6,320 nt of DNA from the NCBI GenBank assembly GCA_913051905.1, contig CAJXBY010000151.1, forward strand, positions 1-6,320, in the 5' to 3' direction. The translations under genes were made by a program, and so were the position numbers. Every line of letters starts with the position of its first letter. Position 1 is the stretch's first letter. The notes under the pieces are model-generated. The model saw only the letters and a program-made list of their open reading frames with translations, did no database searches and was not told the origin of the DNA. This document shows positions 1-6,320 of this stretch, piece by piece. The DNA is from an uncultured Gammaproteobacteria bacterium. Lineage in GTDB: Bacteria > Pseudomonadota > Gammaproteobacteria > Arenicellales > UBA868.

Positions 1-1254
1 GCTGGCTTAGCAGCGGCCGGGAATTTGACGGAAGAAGCTAGAAATAGAATACTTGAACGCCGGATAGCGCTGTATAGGGAGCTGGCCGCTGCACGAGCAG
101 GAGGAGGAAGCGCGGCTGTTGTCGGCCAAGAGGCCCAAGCTGTAATTGCCGGAGGAGGAGCAACTGCTACCGCCGCCGCTGCGGGAACTGGTAGAATCCG
201 CAAACAAATGCAAAATGTTAAAAGGTTTGGGATAGCCGCCGGCAAAATGATAGGAAAAGTTGCAGTGCCGGCTATGATTGCCCAAATGGCCATATCCGCG
301 ACTGGACTTGGCGACATGATAGGAAGGAAATTTGGCAAAAGTGTTCAGGGGGGAATAGAGAATGCGCTGTCGATAGCAGGTGGCGCCGGCCTTATTGCGC
401 TTGCGATTCCGCCACTTGCGCCTGTTATGGCTGCTATAGCAGCAATAGGGGCGGCGATATCTGTTGTTAATGGCATAGTTAATAAAACAGCGGGGTCGAT
501 AGGCGATTTTCAGAAAGCCGCCAATGAACTTAAAGCTGGCACAAAAGAGCAGGCGGAATCAACGGCGACTGGGCAATCAACACTAATTAGAGAGACAATT
601 CTTCGTAACGAAGCGGCATTAAAAGAAAAACTGGCCGAGAGGGGAATGAAGAAAGAGATAAGAAACCTTCACATAATAGCCACACTAGCAAGGGCGCATC
701 AAAAAGAGCTTGTAAAATTAACGGAGCTGGAGACTTTACAAAGCCAGACCCACTTGAGCCGAACGCCGCAGCAGCAGGCTTTACTTGACGTGGGCGGTGG
801 TCTTGAAGCCAGAGTAAAAAGAGCTAATGTAGTGACCTCCGACCTTGCTAGTCAGGCGGCGGCTGTGGTTAAATCGTTCGAGGAACGCGGCAACGCAATA
901 GCACTTGAGGCCGACGCGCTGCAAATGACAAATCGGCTAAGTGAGATTGGACTAAGTATCGCTCATAAAAAACGCATACAGGCCAGATTGTCACGAGAAG
1001 ATTCAGAAAAGTTCGCAGACCTAGAGCGCGACATTATTAAACTGAGGGGAGAGGCTGCGATAAAGGAAGAGCGTTGGCCGGCGCATGGATGCAAGACGGA
1101 ACATCGTCGGGTTTTACCGGCGGCGTTCTCATCGAACGAGCCGGGTTGCCGCAAGTGGCGGACCAAGCTGCGCTACTCGAAGGACTCGAGTTGTGCCGCA
1201 GCTGTCGTTTTCTTGAATGGGGTTACTTCACCGAGCAGATTCCAGTCGCTATGA
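1..1254 (+). CDS. Partial phage tail tape measure-like protein, fused out of frame to host DNA at its 3' end
   Basis: The reading frame is open at base 1, so the true start lies upstream; the TTG at 25 is only an internal candidate without a clear ribosome site. Numbering from that TTG, residues 1-55 are Ala/Gly-rich with two GGG linkers (26-28, 43-45). Residues 78-151 are strongly hydrophobic, with candidate membrane stretches at about 79-99 and 116-150. Residues 160-350 are charged and helical, rich in Ala, Glu, Lys and Leu, and likely coiled coil. That order of hydrophobic segment inside a long helical rod is typical of phage tail tape measure proteins, which set tail length and help DNA entry; this assignment is by general character, not a diagnostic motif. 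Residues after about 350 (base 1074) are not genuine: they are a wrong-frame reading of the next gene, rich in Cys, Arg, Ser and Pro. The region is about 51% GC and uses many ATA, AGA and AAA codons, unlike the genes to the right. A colicin-like or other secreted helical protein is an alternative. Confidence 0.5.
   Translation, partial: AGLAAAGNLTEEARNRILERRIALYRELAAARAGGGSAAVVGQEAQAVIAGGGATATAAAAGTGRIRKQMQNVKRFGIAAGKMIGKVAVPAMIAQMAISATGLGDMIGRKFGKSVQGGIENALSIAGGAGLIALAIPPLAPVMAAIAAIGAAISVVNGIVNKTAGSIGDFQKAANELKAGTKEQAESTATGQSTLIRETILRNEAALKEKLAERGMKKEIRNLHIIATLARAHQKELVKLTELETLQSQTHLSRTPQQQALLDVGGGLEARVKRANVVTSDLASQAAAVVKSFEERGNAIALEADALQMTNRLSEIGLSIAHKKRIQARLSREDSEKFADLERDIIKLRGEAAIKEERWPAHGCKTEHRRVLPAAFSSNEPGCRKWRTKLRYSKDSSCAAAVVFLNGVTSPSRFQSL
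1060..1080. other. Junction between phage-like DNA and host chromosome
   Basis: Three properties change here within a few bases. The natural-looking protein in frame 1 (ending around IKEER) gives way to an unnatural one. A convincing protein begins in frame 3, whose last upstream stop is TAA at 1038-1040. GC content rises from about 51% to about 60% by hand count. Neither gene has a start or stop at the join, and I see no terminal inverted repeat, target duplication or tRNA end beside it. The left partner would not be expected to end here and the right partner lacks its N-terminal part. The exact base cannot be fixed without an intact homologue of either gene. It may be a recombination or insertion scar, or a chimeric join made during amplification or assembly. 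Confidence 0.6.
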
Positions 1255-1700
1255 ACAGCGTGCGCGTTGGTTTCTGGGTCAATGGCCTAGCAGCGACTTC
1301 GGCGCAGTTATCGGCCGCTGCCACAAAGCGAGCCTACTATGCGGGCGACTTGCTGGGGTTGGTGTCGGACGGAGCCCCAGTCCGTGCCACACAGGGAGAC
1401 TTCAAGTCAACCGTCTCGTTCGGTGTCGCGAACTACAGTGTCGATGCGTTCTCAGCCAACTTCGACGGCAGACAGTATTCCAGTACGGCCCTCGGCGTGA
1501 AAAATGGCAACCCCTTCAGGCTTCATGATGCCGCCAGTGGTCGAGCCTTTACCGCCAACGGTAACCTCTTCGGTAATCCTCGGGCTGTGGGACAGCCGCC
1601 GCCAGAGATGGCAGGGCAATTTGCCATCACCGGTCGCAATTATCAGGCCGGCGGCATCTTTGGAGGTGCGATGGTCGGTCAGTCCGGAAACGACCGCTGA
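1074..1700 (+). CDS. 5'-truncated TbpB-like beta-barrel domain, probable C-terminus of a FecR-domain protein
   Basis: About 208 codons remain, with coding character from roughly 1071; the TTG at 1074 and the ATG at 1089 have no ribosome site, so neither is likely the original start. Residues 41-51 carry a CxxC followed by a WGYF motif. A run of short Gly-bounded beta strands follows: FWVNG at 67-71, a GDF...VSFG strand pair at about 108-117, an ANFDGR turn at 128-133, a NLFGNP segment at 164-169, and a closing GQFAITG...GGIFGG pair at 181-198. This Gly-rich alternating pattern ending in GGIFGG is what I know from TbpB-type eight-stranded barrels at the C-terminus of long FecR-domain envelope proteins. 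The FecR domain itself is not in the window, so that part is inference. The gene converges on a CHASE2 cyclase, and FecR and CHASE2 genes are often neighbours. Its 5' portion has been replaced at about 1070, so it is probably non-functional as it stands, unless the join is an artefact. Confidence 0.55.
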   Translation: MAGAWMQDGTSSGFTGGVLIERAGLPQVADQAALLEGLELCRSCRFLEWGYFTEQIPVAMNSVRVGFWVNGLAATSAQLSAAATKRAYYAGDLLGLVSDGAPVRATQGDFKSTVSFGVANYSVDAFSANFDGRQYSSTALGVKNGNPFRLHDAASGRAFTANGNLFGNPRAVGQPPPEMAGQFAITGRNYQAGGIFGGAMVGQSGNDR

Positions 1701-1786
1701 CCCGGCCTACTATCAAATCAGTAGCAGAAATCGTCCGCGCTCAGCCGTGCCAGGCGCCTAACCAGACTGGAATCGGCACCACCCAT
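1701..1786. other. Convergent intergenic gap without a clear terminator
   Basis: These 86 bases separate the stop of the barrel gene from the stop of the diguanylate cyclase on the other strand. Two weak dyads are visible: GGTCAG at 1677-1682 with CTGACC at 1697-1702, which overlaps the stop codon of the plus-strand gene, and GTGCC at 1747-1751 with GGCAC at 1775-1779. Neither is followed by a T-run on either strand, so I do not call an intrinsic terminator. Either could act as a mild bidirectional pause or mRNA-end hairpin. Confidence 0.25.
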
Positions 1787-3652
1787 TCAGCTGAAAACCA
1801 CCTGATTGCGGCCTGATTCCTTGGCAGTATAAAGCGCCTGGTCTGCCCGGTTCAGTACATCGCCTAGAGCTTCTCGAGGTAGTGCAAAGCTCGCGCCAAC
1901 ACTCACAGTCAAGGCGATTTCCTGGTGGTTGTCCTCTCCTGGAATCGGTAGCGGCGACGTCTCTAGAGACCTCCGAATGCGCTCCAACGCAGCGGCTGCG
2001 GTTTGCTCAGGATCATCAGATGCACCCTGGCCAGGACCCACCTCCAACGCAAGGCCGAACTCCTCACCACCCAATCGCCCGAAAATGGCACCGGGTTCCA
2101 ACGACTGGGTCACAATTTTCACCATGTGCTTCAGGGCCTCGTCTCCCAACACATGGCCATAAGTGTCGTTGACTTTTTTGAAGAAATCGATGTCAAGCAC
2201 GGCAACGAGAAACCTCTGGCGTTCAGCACACTGCTCGAGACGGGTGAGAGCCCGGTCGTACCAGGTCCGCCGGCTCAGGCAACCGGTAAGAACGTCGTGT
2301 TCTACGAGCCAGGTCGTTCGAATCAGTCGGGTTCGAGTTGTGAGGTAGATTGAGAATGCACCGGACAGATAGACCAGCACTACGATCAGAACAGGGTACA
2401 TCGGGTCCAGAAGAATACGGTAGCGGTCGAAGGCCACCCACCCGCCACCCAGAACGGCAGTGATAGCGAGCAGGGCCAGGCCAGCACACCAAGCCATTCC
2501 CCAACGCGGCAGGACCCAGATCAACGTGATTCCCAAAATAAGACAAAAAAGAATCTCCGCACCGGTTGCCCAGTCTGGTCGGGCAAGATAGTCAGCGGCA
2601 AGAATGGTTTCAATCGCCTGCCCATGCACGGCGAGGCTCGATGTCATTTCCCCGAGCGCGTTGACACCGAAATCCCCTACTCCGACGGCGGAGCTCCCGA
2701 CCAGCACGATTCTTCCGCTTACCTGATCCGTCTGTGATTCACCTGAAAGCACCTGCCATGCGGGAACAGCCTGGGTATGTACAGAATCCCGGTAGCGGAT
2801 CCAGATCTGACCCGCAGAATCGGTGGGGACAATCAGCCTACCGATCCTGACATTGATCAGACCAGCGTGACCCGTGTCATTTGTAACCGGATCTGCAGTT
2901 TTTGTCGCGTGGTTCGATGCACCCTGAGCGATACGCAGTGCTTCGGCCGCAAGCGATGGATAGACCACTTCCCCGATCCGCACGAACAAGGGAAGCTTTC
3001 GGATGACTTCATCGGTACCTACAGTGTGAGTGAGATATCCGTAACCCGCAGCGGATGCTTCCATGTCGGGTAGAGCCGTGATCGCACCACCAAAGGACAG
3101 CAGGTAAGGATCGGGTGCCGGTCCTTTGGTTGCGTAGCGGGTTATAAGCTTCGGCAGCCGGTTTCCCGGGTCGCTCGTCAGGGCAAAGCCGATGGCAACG
3201 TTGCTGTTACGGATGGCGCCGGCAAACGCCTGATCATAATCCGGCAGGTTCCGCAGTTTAGCCCGGGCATCATTGAATTCGGACCCCGCTGGAAGAAGGT
3301 CAGCCAGCCTGGCCGGGGAGAGCCGATCCGGTTCGGAGAAAAGCACATCAAAAACGATTGCGGCGGCACCCAGAGCGGTCAGTTCATCCACCAGCTCAGC
3401 CAGCAGCTGCCGCGGCCAAGGCCATTGCCCGATGCGCTCCAGACTGGCCTCGTCGATGTCGATCATGCCGATCGGCAGGTCGGTTGGAACCCGCGGACGC
3501 AGTTGCTGGTAATAGTCAAAAATCTTCAGCCGGTACTCAGCACCTATGACGGGCTCATAAAACCTGATAGCGAGCGCAGCAAGCAGCAAGCACAGAGGCG
3601 CCACCGTGGACCAGGGAATTTTCCATTTCAAAGTCACTGGTTCTTGCTTCAT
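1787..3652 (-). CDS. CHASE2-domain membrane diguanylate cyclase (GGDEF)
   Basis: The 621-residue protein should make c-di-GMP from two GTP in response to a signal sensed outside the cytoplasm. It has an N-terminal membrane helix (about 14-31) and a periplasmic CHASE2 domain (about 35-345). The CHASE2 part contains the FDYYQQLRPR stretch at 45-54, IGMIDIDEASL at 61-71, and WPWPR at 77-81. Three membrane helices follow at about 364-382, 385-407 and 414-436, then a cytoplasmic GGDEF domain (about 445-620). The cyclase domain holds HDxLTG at 452-457, the metal-binding DIDFFKKVND at 487-496, and an intact GGEEF at 528-532, so it should be active. The product-inhibition I-site (RxxD five residues before GGEEF) is absent; EPGA stands there. 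No EAL domain is present. ATG at 3652 is the first possible start after an in-frame TGA about 80 bases upstream, although its ribosome site is poor. CHASE2 is also found on adenylate cyclases and kinases, but GGEEF settles the output here. The specific ligand is unknown. Confidence 0.95.
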   Translation of the reverse strand: MKQEPVTLKWKIPWSTVAPLCLLLAALAIRFYEPVIGAEYRLKIFDYYQQLRPRVPTDLPIGMIDIDEASLERIGQWPWPRQLLAELVDELTALGAAAIVFDVLFSEPDRLSPARLADLLPAGSEFNDARAKLRNLPDYDQAFAGAIRNSNVAIGFALTSDPGNRLPKLITRYATKGPAPDPYLLSFGGAITALPDMEASAAGYGYLTHTVGTDEVIRKLPLFVRIGEVVYPSLAAEALRIAQGASNHATKTADPVTNDTGHAGLINVRIGRLIVPTDSAGQIWIRYRDSVHTQAVPAWQVLSGESQTDQVSGRIVLVGSSAVGVGDFGVNALGEMTSSLAVHGQAIETILAADYLARPDWATGAEILFCLILGITLIWVLPRWGMAWCAGLALLAITAVLGGGWVAFDRYRILLDPMYPVLIVVLVYLSGAFSIYLTTRTRLIRTTWLVEHDVLTGCLSRRTWYDRALTRLEQCAERQRFLVAVLDIDFFKKVNDTYGHVLGDEALKHMVKIVTQSLEPGAIFGRLGGEEFGLALEVGPGQGASDDPEQTAAAALERIRRSLETSPLPIPGEDNHQEIALTVSVGASFALPREALGDVLNRADQALYTAKESGRNQVVFS

Positions 3653-3681
3653 TTCGAAATCAAAGTCCGGCCTTGTTTTAA

Positions 3682-3702
3682 ACTGTTCGAGGACCCAACA
3701 GT
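3682..3702. promoter_or_regulatory. Perfect 6-bp dyad in the diguanylate cyclase leader (possible operator)
   Basis: ACTGTT at 3682-3687 and AACAGT at 3697-3702 are exact reverse complements separated by nine bases. The dyad lies about 30-50 bases upstream of the cyclase ATG. It could be a protein-binding operator or a hairpin in the mRNA leader. A 6-bp dyad can occur by chance, so this is a candidate only. Confidence 0.25.
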
Positions 3703-3716
3703 CGGGGTCGTTGCTC

Positions 3717-3730
3717 CTTTCTCAAGAAAG
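3717..3730. promoter_or_regulatory. Second short dyad in the diguanylate cyclase leader
   Basis: CTTTCT at 3717-3722 and AGAAAG at 3725-3730 form a 14-base near-palindrome with a two-base centre, 15 bases from the neighbouring dyad. On the minus strand it reads CTTTC-TTGA-GAAAG, which could form a tetraloop hairpin. It lies in the 207-base gap between the aminopeptidase stop and the cyclase start, where I could not find a convincing sigma-70 promoter. Confidence 0.2.
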
Positions 3731-3859
3731 TCTATCCGAATCTTCTGTGCGTTACCCGGGCGCTCGACTCGCTTACACTGTGCACCAGTCGACCAGATCG
3801 GTCAGTGGCGCCCTGACTGAATACCTACCCCAATCCGTCGAACCCCAGGGAGCAGAGAC

Positions 3860-4957
3860 TCACGGCTCCTGATCGAGTCGGTCACGAATCAAATCGGGTG
3901 GTCCCGCAGCAATTGCTGCCACACGGCGAAAAAACTCAGGAAAGTCACCCCTGCTTTGCTCAAACAACTGCTTAAACGCAGGGACCAGGCTGTAATAGGC
4001 CCCCACAGTGGCCAAGTGCGCATTGTTTAACGGCAGGTCGAACCAGGCGTCCCAGCCCGGGGCAGCACCTTTTTCGGTCCGCTGATTACTGTAGTCAACC
4101 TTCAAGGCATCGAACAGATCAGACTTGCGCTCCGCCATGGCCTCCGGGGCAAGGTCCGAAGCATACAGCGAATTGAGTTTGCTACGGTATCTGAGCAGCA
4201 GGTCGATCACCTCGTCACGGTGCTTTCCCATGGCTATATATGGTTCGATCTGGTCCGCCCGACCGGTCTCAGTGAGCCAGCGACGCACACCCTCCAGCTC
4301 GACCAGCGTAGCGAACGATTCGTTGAAGGTCGTGTCATCACCGACATAAACTTGCTGGTGTGCCAGTTCATGGAAGATCAGTCCCGCAAGGCCAGCCTCG
4401 GAACCTCCCAGCATCGTGTTCATCAGCGGGTCGGGCAGCCATCCCAGGGTCGAGTAGGCCTGTGTTCCGGCAACATTCACGTCGTAACCCGCGGCCTTCA
4501 GACGATCACCCTGCGCTTCTGCCGCAATTCGGTCAAAGTATCCGCGGTAGGGGACGCAGCCTGCGACCGGAAAACACCAGGTGACCGGGTCAACTGAAAA
4601 CGCCGGCGCCGCGACCACGTTCCAGACCACGTACGGCTGTCCGAGGTCGACGTAACGGGTGTAACTGCGGTTGTCTGGCAGGCCCAGGCGATCACTTGCA
4701 AAGCGCCTTATCTCACGTGCGAGGACTAGCTTTTCCCGGGTCTTGGCCGGCAAAGACGAATCACCAATAACCTTTTCAATCGGACGGCTATACCACAGCA
4801 GGTCCACCTGCCCCTGCACAGCTTGGGCGTAATAGCTTCCCATACTGCAACCGCCGGCGGCCAGAATACCCAGAAACAGAAATGCCAGGATAAGAACACG
4901 AGAAGCCACCAGGCAAATGGCTGTCACGCACGGGTCCTGATGCATAGAATGGACCAT
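3860..4957 (-). CDS. Predicted zinc aminopeptidase lipoprotein (PF10023 family)
   Basis: From ATG at 4957 the protein has 365 residues. A short positive N-terminus and a hydrophobic stretch end in a lipobox AAGGC, so Cys37 should be lipidated; Ser at +2 favours the outer membrane. The metal site is HELAH at 196-200, with a likely third ligand Glu213 in FNESFA twelve residues on (HExxH-12-E, gluzincin-like). A WCFPVAGC segment followed by YRGYF at about 127-141 is a hallmark I recognise from this predicted aminopeptidase family. Substrates of the family are poorly known, so peptide trimming in the periplasm is inference. The frame extends upstream to a TTG at 4990, but GGAG five bases before 4957 is a good ribosome site, so the shorter form is preferred; a further ATG at 4945 has none. 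It reads toward the cyclase gene but lies 207 bases from it, so co-transcription is possible, not shown. It is divergent from cca. Confidence 0.9.
   Translation of the reverse strand: MVHSMHQDPCVTAICLVASRVLILAFLFLGILAAGGCSMGSYYAQAVQGQVDLLWYSRPIEKVIGDSSLPAKTREKLVLAREIRRFASDRLGLPDNRSYTRYVDLGQPYVVWNVVAAPAFSVDPVTWCFPVAGCVPYRGYFDRIAAEAQGDRLKAAGYDVNVAGTQAYSTLGWLPDPLMNTMLGGSEAGLAGLIFHELAHQQVYVGDDTTFNESFATLVELEGVRRWLTETGRADQIEPYIAMGKHRDEVIDLLLRYRSKLNSLYASDLAPEAMAERKSDLFDALKVDYSNQRTEKGAAPGWDAWFDLPLNNAHLATVGAYYSLVPAFKQLFEQSRGDFPEFFRRVAAIAAGPPDLIRDRLDQEP
4921..4950 (+). promoter_or_regulatory. Candidate sigma-70 promoter for cca
   Basis: CTGTCA at 4921-4926 (4 of 6 to consensus) is followed after 18 bases by TAGAAT at 4945-4950 (5 of 6). 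Transcription would begin near 4957, leaving about 36 bases of leader that includes the GAGGG ribosome site. The whole element lies inside the signal-peptide codons of the divergent aminopeptidase gene. It was found by eye only. Confidence 0.35.
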
Positions 4958-4978
4958 AGATGCTCCGTATCCACTGAC

Positions 4979-4983
4979 GAGGG
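4979..4983 (+). promoter_or_regulatory. Ribosome binding site of cca
   Basis: GAGGG lies nine bases before the ATG at 4993, a normal Shine-Dalgarno distance. A second AAGG touches the ATG directly and is too close to be used. This supports 4993 as the start, which gives only seven more N-terminal residues before the conserved YLVGGAVRD than in the E. coli protein. Confidence 0.5.
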
Positions 4984-4992
4984 CTGCCAAGG

Positions 4993-6258
4993 ATGACAGA
5001 CCCAGCCGAACAACTCGAATGTTATCTCGTCGGCGGTGCCGTGCGGGACGAACTGCTCGGTATTGAACGTGCCGACCTGGACTGGCTCGTGATCGGCGCC
5101 AATGCAGATAAGATGATCCAGCTGGGTTTCAGATCGGTCGGCCGGGACTTTCCGGTATTTCTGCATCCAACCAGCCGCGAAGAATATGCCCTTGCCCGCC
5201 GGGAGCGAAAGGTCGCCCCGGGGTACCGTGGCTTTACAACGGATGCCGGTCCCGAGGTGACACTCGAACAGGACCTGTCCCGCCGGGATATCACGATCAA
5301 TGCCATGGCCCTCTCGCGTGACGGCGATTTGATCGATCCCTACGGTGGGCAGGCCGACCTAAACAAGAAAATTCTGCGCCACGTCTCTGTTGCCTTTATC
5401 GAGGATCCCGTGAGAGTACTCCGGGTCGCCCGGTTCGCAGCCCGCTATCACCACCTTGGATTTACTGTCGCGCCGGAAACGCTGGAACTCATGCAAGCTG
5501 TCGTCGAGAGCGGCGAGACACGTGCTTTGGTCGCAGAAAGGGTCTGGCAGGAATTACGCCTGGCGCTGGGCGAACACACACCGGCCGAATTCTTCCGGGT
5601 GCTGGACGCGTGCGGAGCATTGGACTCCGTGTTCCCGGAAATCCAGGCCCTGTTCGGCGTCCCCCAGCCACCCCGGTACCATCCCGAGGGTGACGCCGGA
5701 CAGCACACGCTCATGGTTCTGGATAGCGCAGCCCGTCTTAGCGACGACACGCGGGTGCGATTTGCTGCGCTGGTTCACGACCTGGGCAAGGGCACGACAC
5801 CTCGGCAATACTGGCCACGGCACATCGGTCATGAGAAACGCGGCTTGAAACAGGTCGAGGGCTTGTGCAAACGCCTGCGTGTGCCAGAAGACCACCGGCG
5901 CCTGGCCCTGGCCGTCACGGAATATCACCTGTTGATGCACAAACTGGAGGAACTGCGACCCGAGACTGTGTTGAAACTGCTGGCCGGGCTTGATGCGTTT
6001 CGCAACCCGGATCGCGTCGAGCCGTTCATCCTGGCCTGTGAAGCGGATGCACGGGGCCGGGGCGCACAATCCGTCAAGCCCTATCGCAGCGCGTCCCTGT
6101 TGCGGACCTACCTTGCTGCGGTCGCTGCGCTCGACCTGGGCGATCTAGGTGACAGCACCCTCGATCCCCGAGAACGGGGTCGCGAGGTCCGACGGCGCAG
6201 GCTGTCGGCGATCAGGGCAGTCAAGGCGGCGTGGTCGGACTCAGACACCGGCTGCTGA
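4993..6258 (+). CDS. cca: CCA-adding tRNA nucleotidyltransferase with HD phosphohydrolase domain
   Basis: This 421-residue cytoplasmic enzyme adds or repairs the 3'-terminal CCA of tRNAs using CTP and ATP. It follows E. coli Cca (412 residues) along nearly its whole length. The class II nucleotidyltransferase head has YLVGGAVRD at 11-19, catalytic Asp28 and Asp30 (DLD), GRDFPVFLHP at 50-59, and RRDITINAMA at 97-106. The neck has EDPVRVLRVARFAARY at 137-152. The C-terminal HD domain has His238 (QHTLM) and the His262-Asp263 pair in VHDLGKG, with a further His312. In the E. coli type this domain gives 2',3'-cyclic phosphodiesterase, 2'-nucleotidase and phosphatase activities. All key residues are present, so it should be functional. 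Its start is 35 bases from the divergent aminopeptidase start. It converges, 11 bases apart, with a minus-strand frame at the right edge. There is no recognisable terminator before the window ends. Confidence 0.97.
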   Translation: MTDPAEQLECYLVGGAVRDELLGIERADLDWLVIGANADKMIQLGFRSVGRDFPVFLHPTSREEYALARRERKVAPGYRGFTTDAGPEVTLEQDLSRRDITINAMALSRDGDLIDPYGGQADLNKKILRHVSVAFIEDPVRVLRVARFAARYHHLGFTVAPETLELMQAVVESGETRALVAERVWQELRLALGEHTPAEFFRVLDACGALDSVFPEIQALFGVPQPPRYHPEGDAGQHTLMVLDSAARLSDDTRVRFAALVHDLGKGTTPRQYWPRHIGHEKRGLKQVEGLCKRLRVPEDHRRLALAVTEYHLLMHKLEELRPETVLKLLAGLDAFRNPDRVEPFILACEADARGRGAQSVKPYRSASLLRTYLAAVAALDLGDLGDSTLDPRERGREVRRRRLSAIRAVKAAWSDSDTGC

Positions 6259-6269
6259 CCGCCTGTACT

Positions 6270-6320
6270 TCAGCGCATCGCCTCAACAATGCTGCAGTAA
6301 TTGGCAACTCCTGTACCGCC
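6270..6320 (-). CDS. 3' end of an unidentified minus-strand gene
   Basis: On the minus strand a frame open at the window edge encodes 16 residues ending in CSIVEAMR and then TGA at 6272-6270. The residues GGTGVANY look like the end of a folded enzyme, but 16 residues are too few to name a family. It would be convergent with cca, with only 11 bases between the two stops. An open frame of this length is expected by chance fairly often, so this is tentative. Confidence 0.3.
   Translation of the reverse strand, partial: GGTGVANYCSIVEAMR

Noticed and set aside
100..165. GGAGGAGG-like stretches as internal ribosome sites.
   Set aside because: They encode Gly-rich linkers in the reading frame, and no in-frame ATG follows at a suitable distance.
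1060..1080. A programmed frameshift joining the left and right coding regions into one protein.
   Set aside because: There is no slippery heptamer at the join, and GC content and protein type differ on the two sides, so they are different genes.
1677..1702. GGTCAG/CTGACC hairpin as an intrinsic terminator at the end of the barrel gene.
   Set aside because: There is no T-tract on either side, and the stem overlaps the stop codon.
2223..2546. A 107-codon minus-strand frame overlapping the cyclase gene.
   Set aside because: It lies in another frame of the same strand within the GGDEF and membrane region and has low-complexity composition, so it is a shadow.
3801..3817. GTCAG-N7-CTGAC hairpin as a terminator for the aminopeptidase gene.
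   Set aside because: The stem is only 5 bp and no T-run follows on the minus strand.
3425..3820. A 131-codon plus-strand frame running from the cyclase N-terminus into the intergenic gap.
   Set aside because: Most of it is antisense to CHASE2 codons. The part in the gap has no recognisable protein character and no start signal.
5554..6069. A 171-codon open frame on the minus strand inside cca.
   Set aside because: It lies wholly within the strongly conserved plus-strand cca coding region, has no family resemblance and no ribosome site, and is a by-product of GC-rich codon use.
1..6320. CRISPR array, tRNA gene, IS element or toxin-antitoxin pair.
   Set aside because: No regularly spaced repeats, cloverleaf-like sequence, transposase motif or small paired genes were seen on either strand.

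Overview
The window looks like chromosomal DNA of a high-GC gammaproteobacterium, joined at its left end to about 1.07 kb of foreign, probably phage-derived DNA. The gammaproteobacterial assignment is an inference. It rests mainly on a long CCA-adding enzyme with a C-terminal HD domain that closely follows the Escherichia coli protein along its length. By hand count the first 1,080 bases are about 51% GC, and the next 300 are about 60%.

Layout, left to right. Bases 1 to about 1070 hold the interior of a plus-strand coding region, open at the window edge. It encodes an Ala/Gly-rich, hydrophobic and then helical protein resembling a phage tail tape measure protein. Its frame runs without a natural end into a different gene at about 1070, where GC content, codon use and reading frame all change together. 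From there to 1700 is the 3' part of a plus-strand gene encoding a TbpB-like beta-barrel domain, as found at the end of long FecR-domain proteins. Converging on it, on the minus strand, is a complete CHASE2-GGDEF membrane diguanylate cyclase (3652 to 1787). Next, also on the minus strand, is a lipoprotein of the predicted Zn-aminopeptidase family PF10023 (4957 to 3860). It is divergent, 35 bp apart, from cca (4993 to 6258, plus strand). The last 51 bases hold the 3' end of an unidentified minus-strand reading frame.

Functionally these are mostly separate units. The CHASE2 cyclase would sense something in the periplasm and make c-di-GMP in the cytoplasm. FecR-like and CHASE2 proteins are often neighbours, so the truncated plus-strand gene may once have been its envelope partner. 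The aminopeptidase acts at the periplasmic face of a membrane, and Cca repairs tRNA 3' ends in the cytoplasm.

I see no CRISPR array, tRNA, rRNA, transposase or integrase, and no convincing undescribed system. The most notable point is the abrupt coding-to-coding junction near 1070, which is either a real recombination scar or an assembly or amplification chimera.
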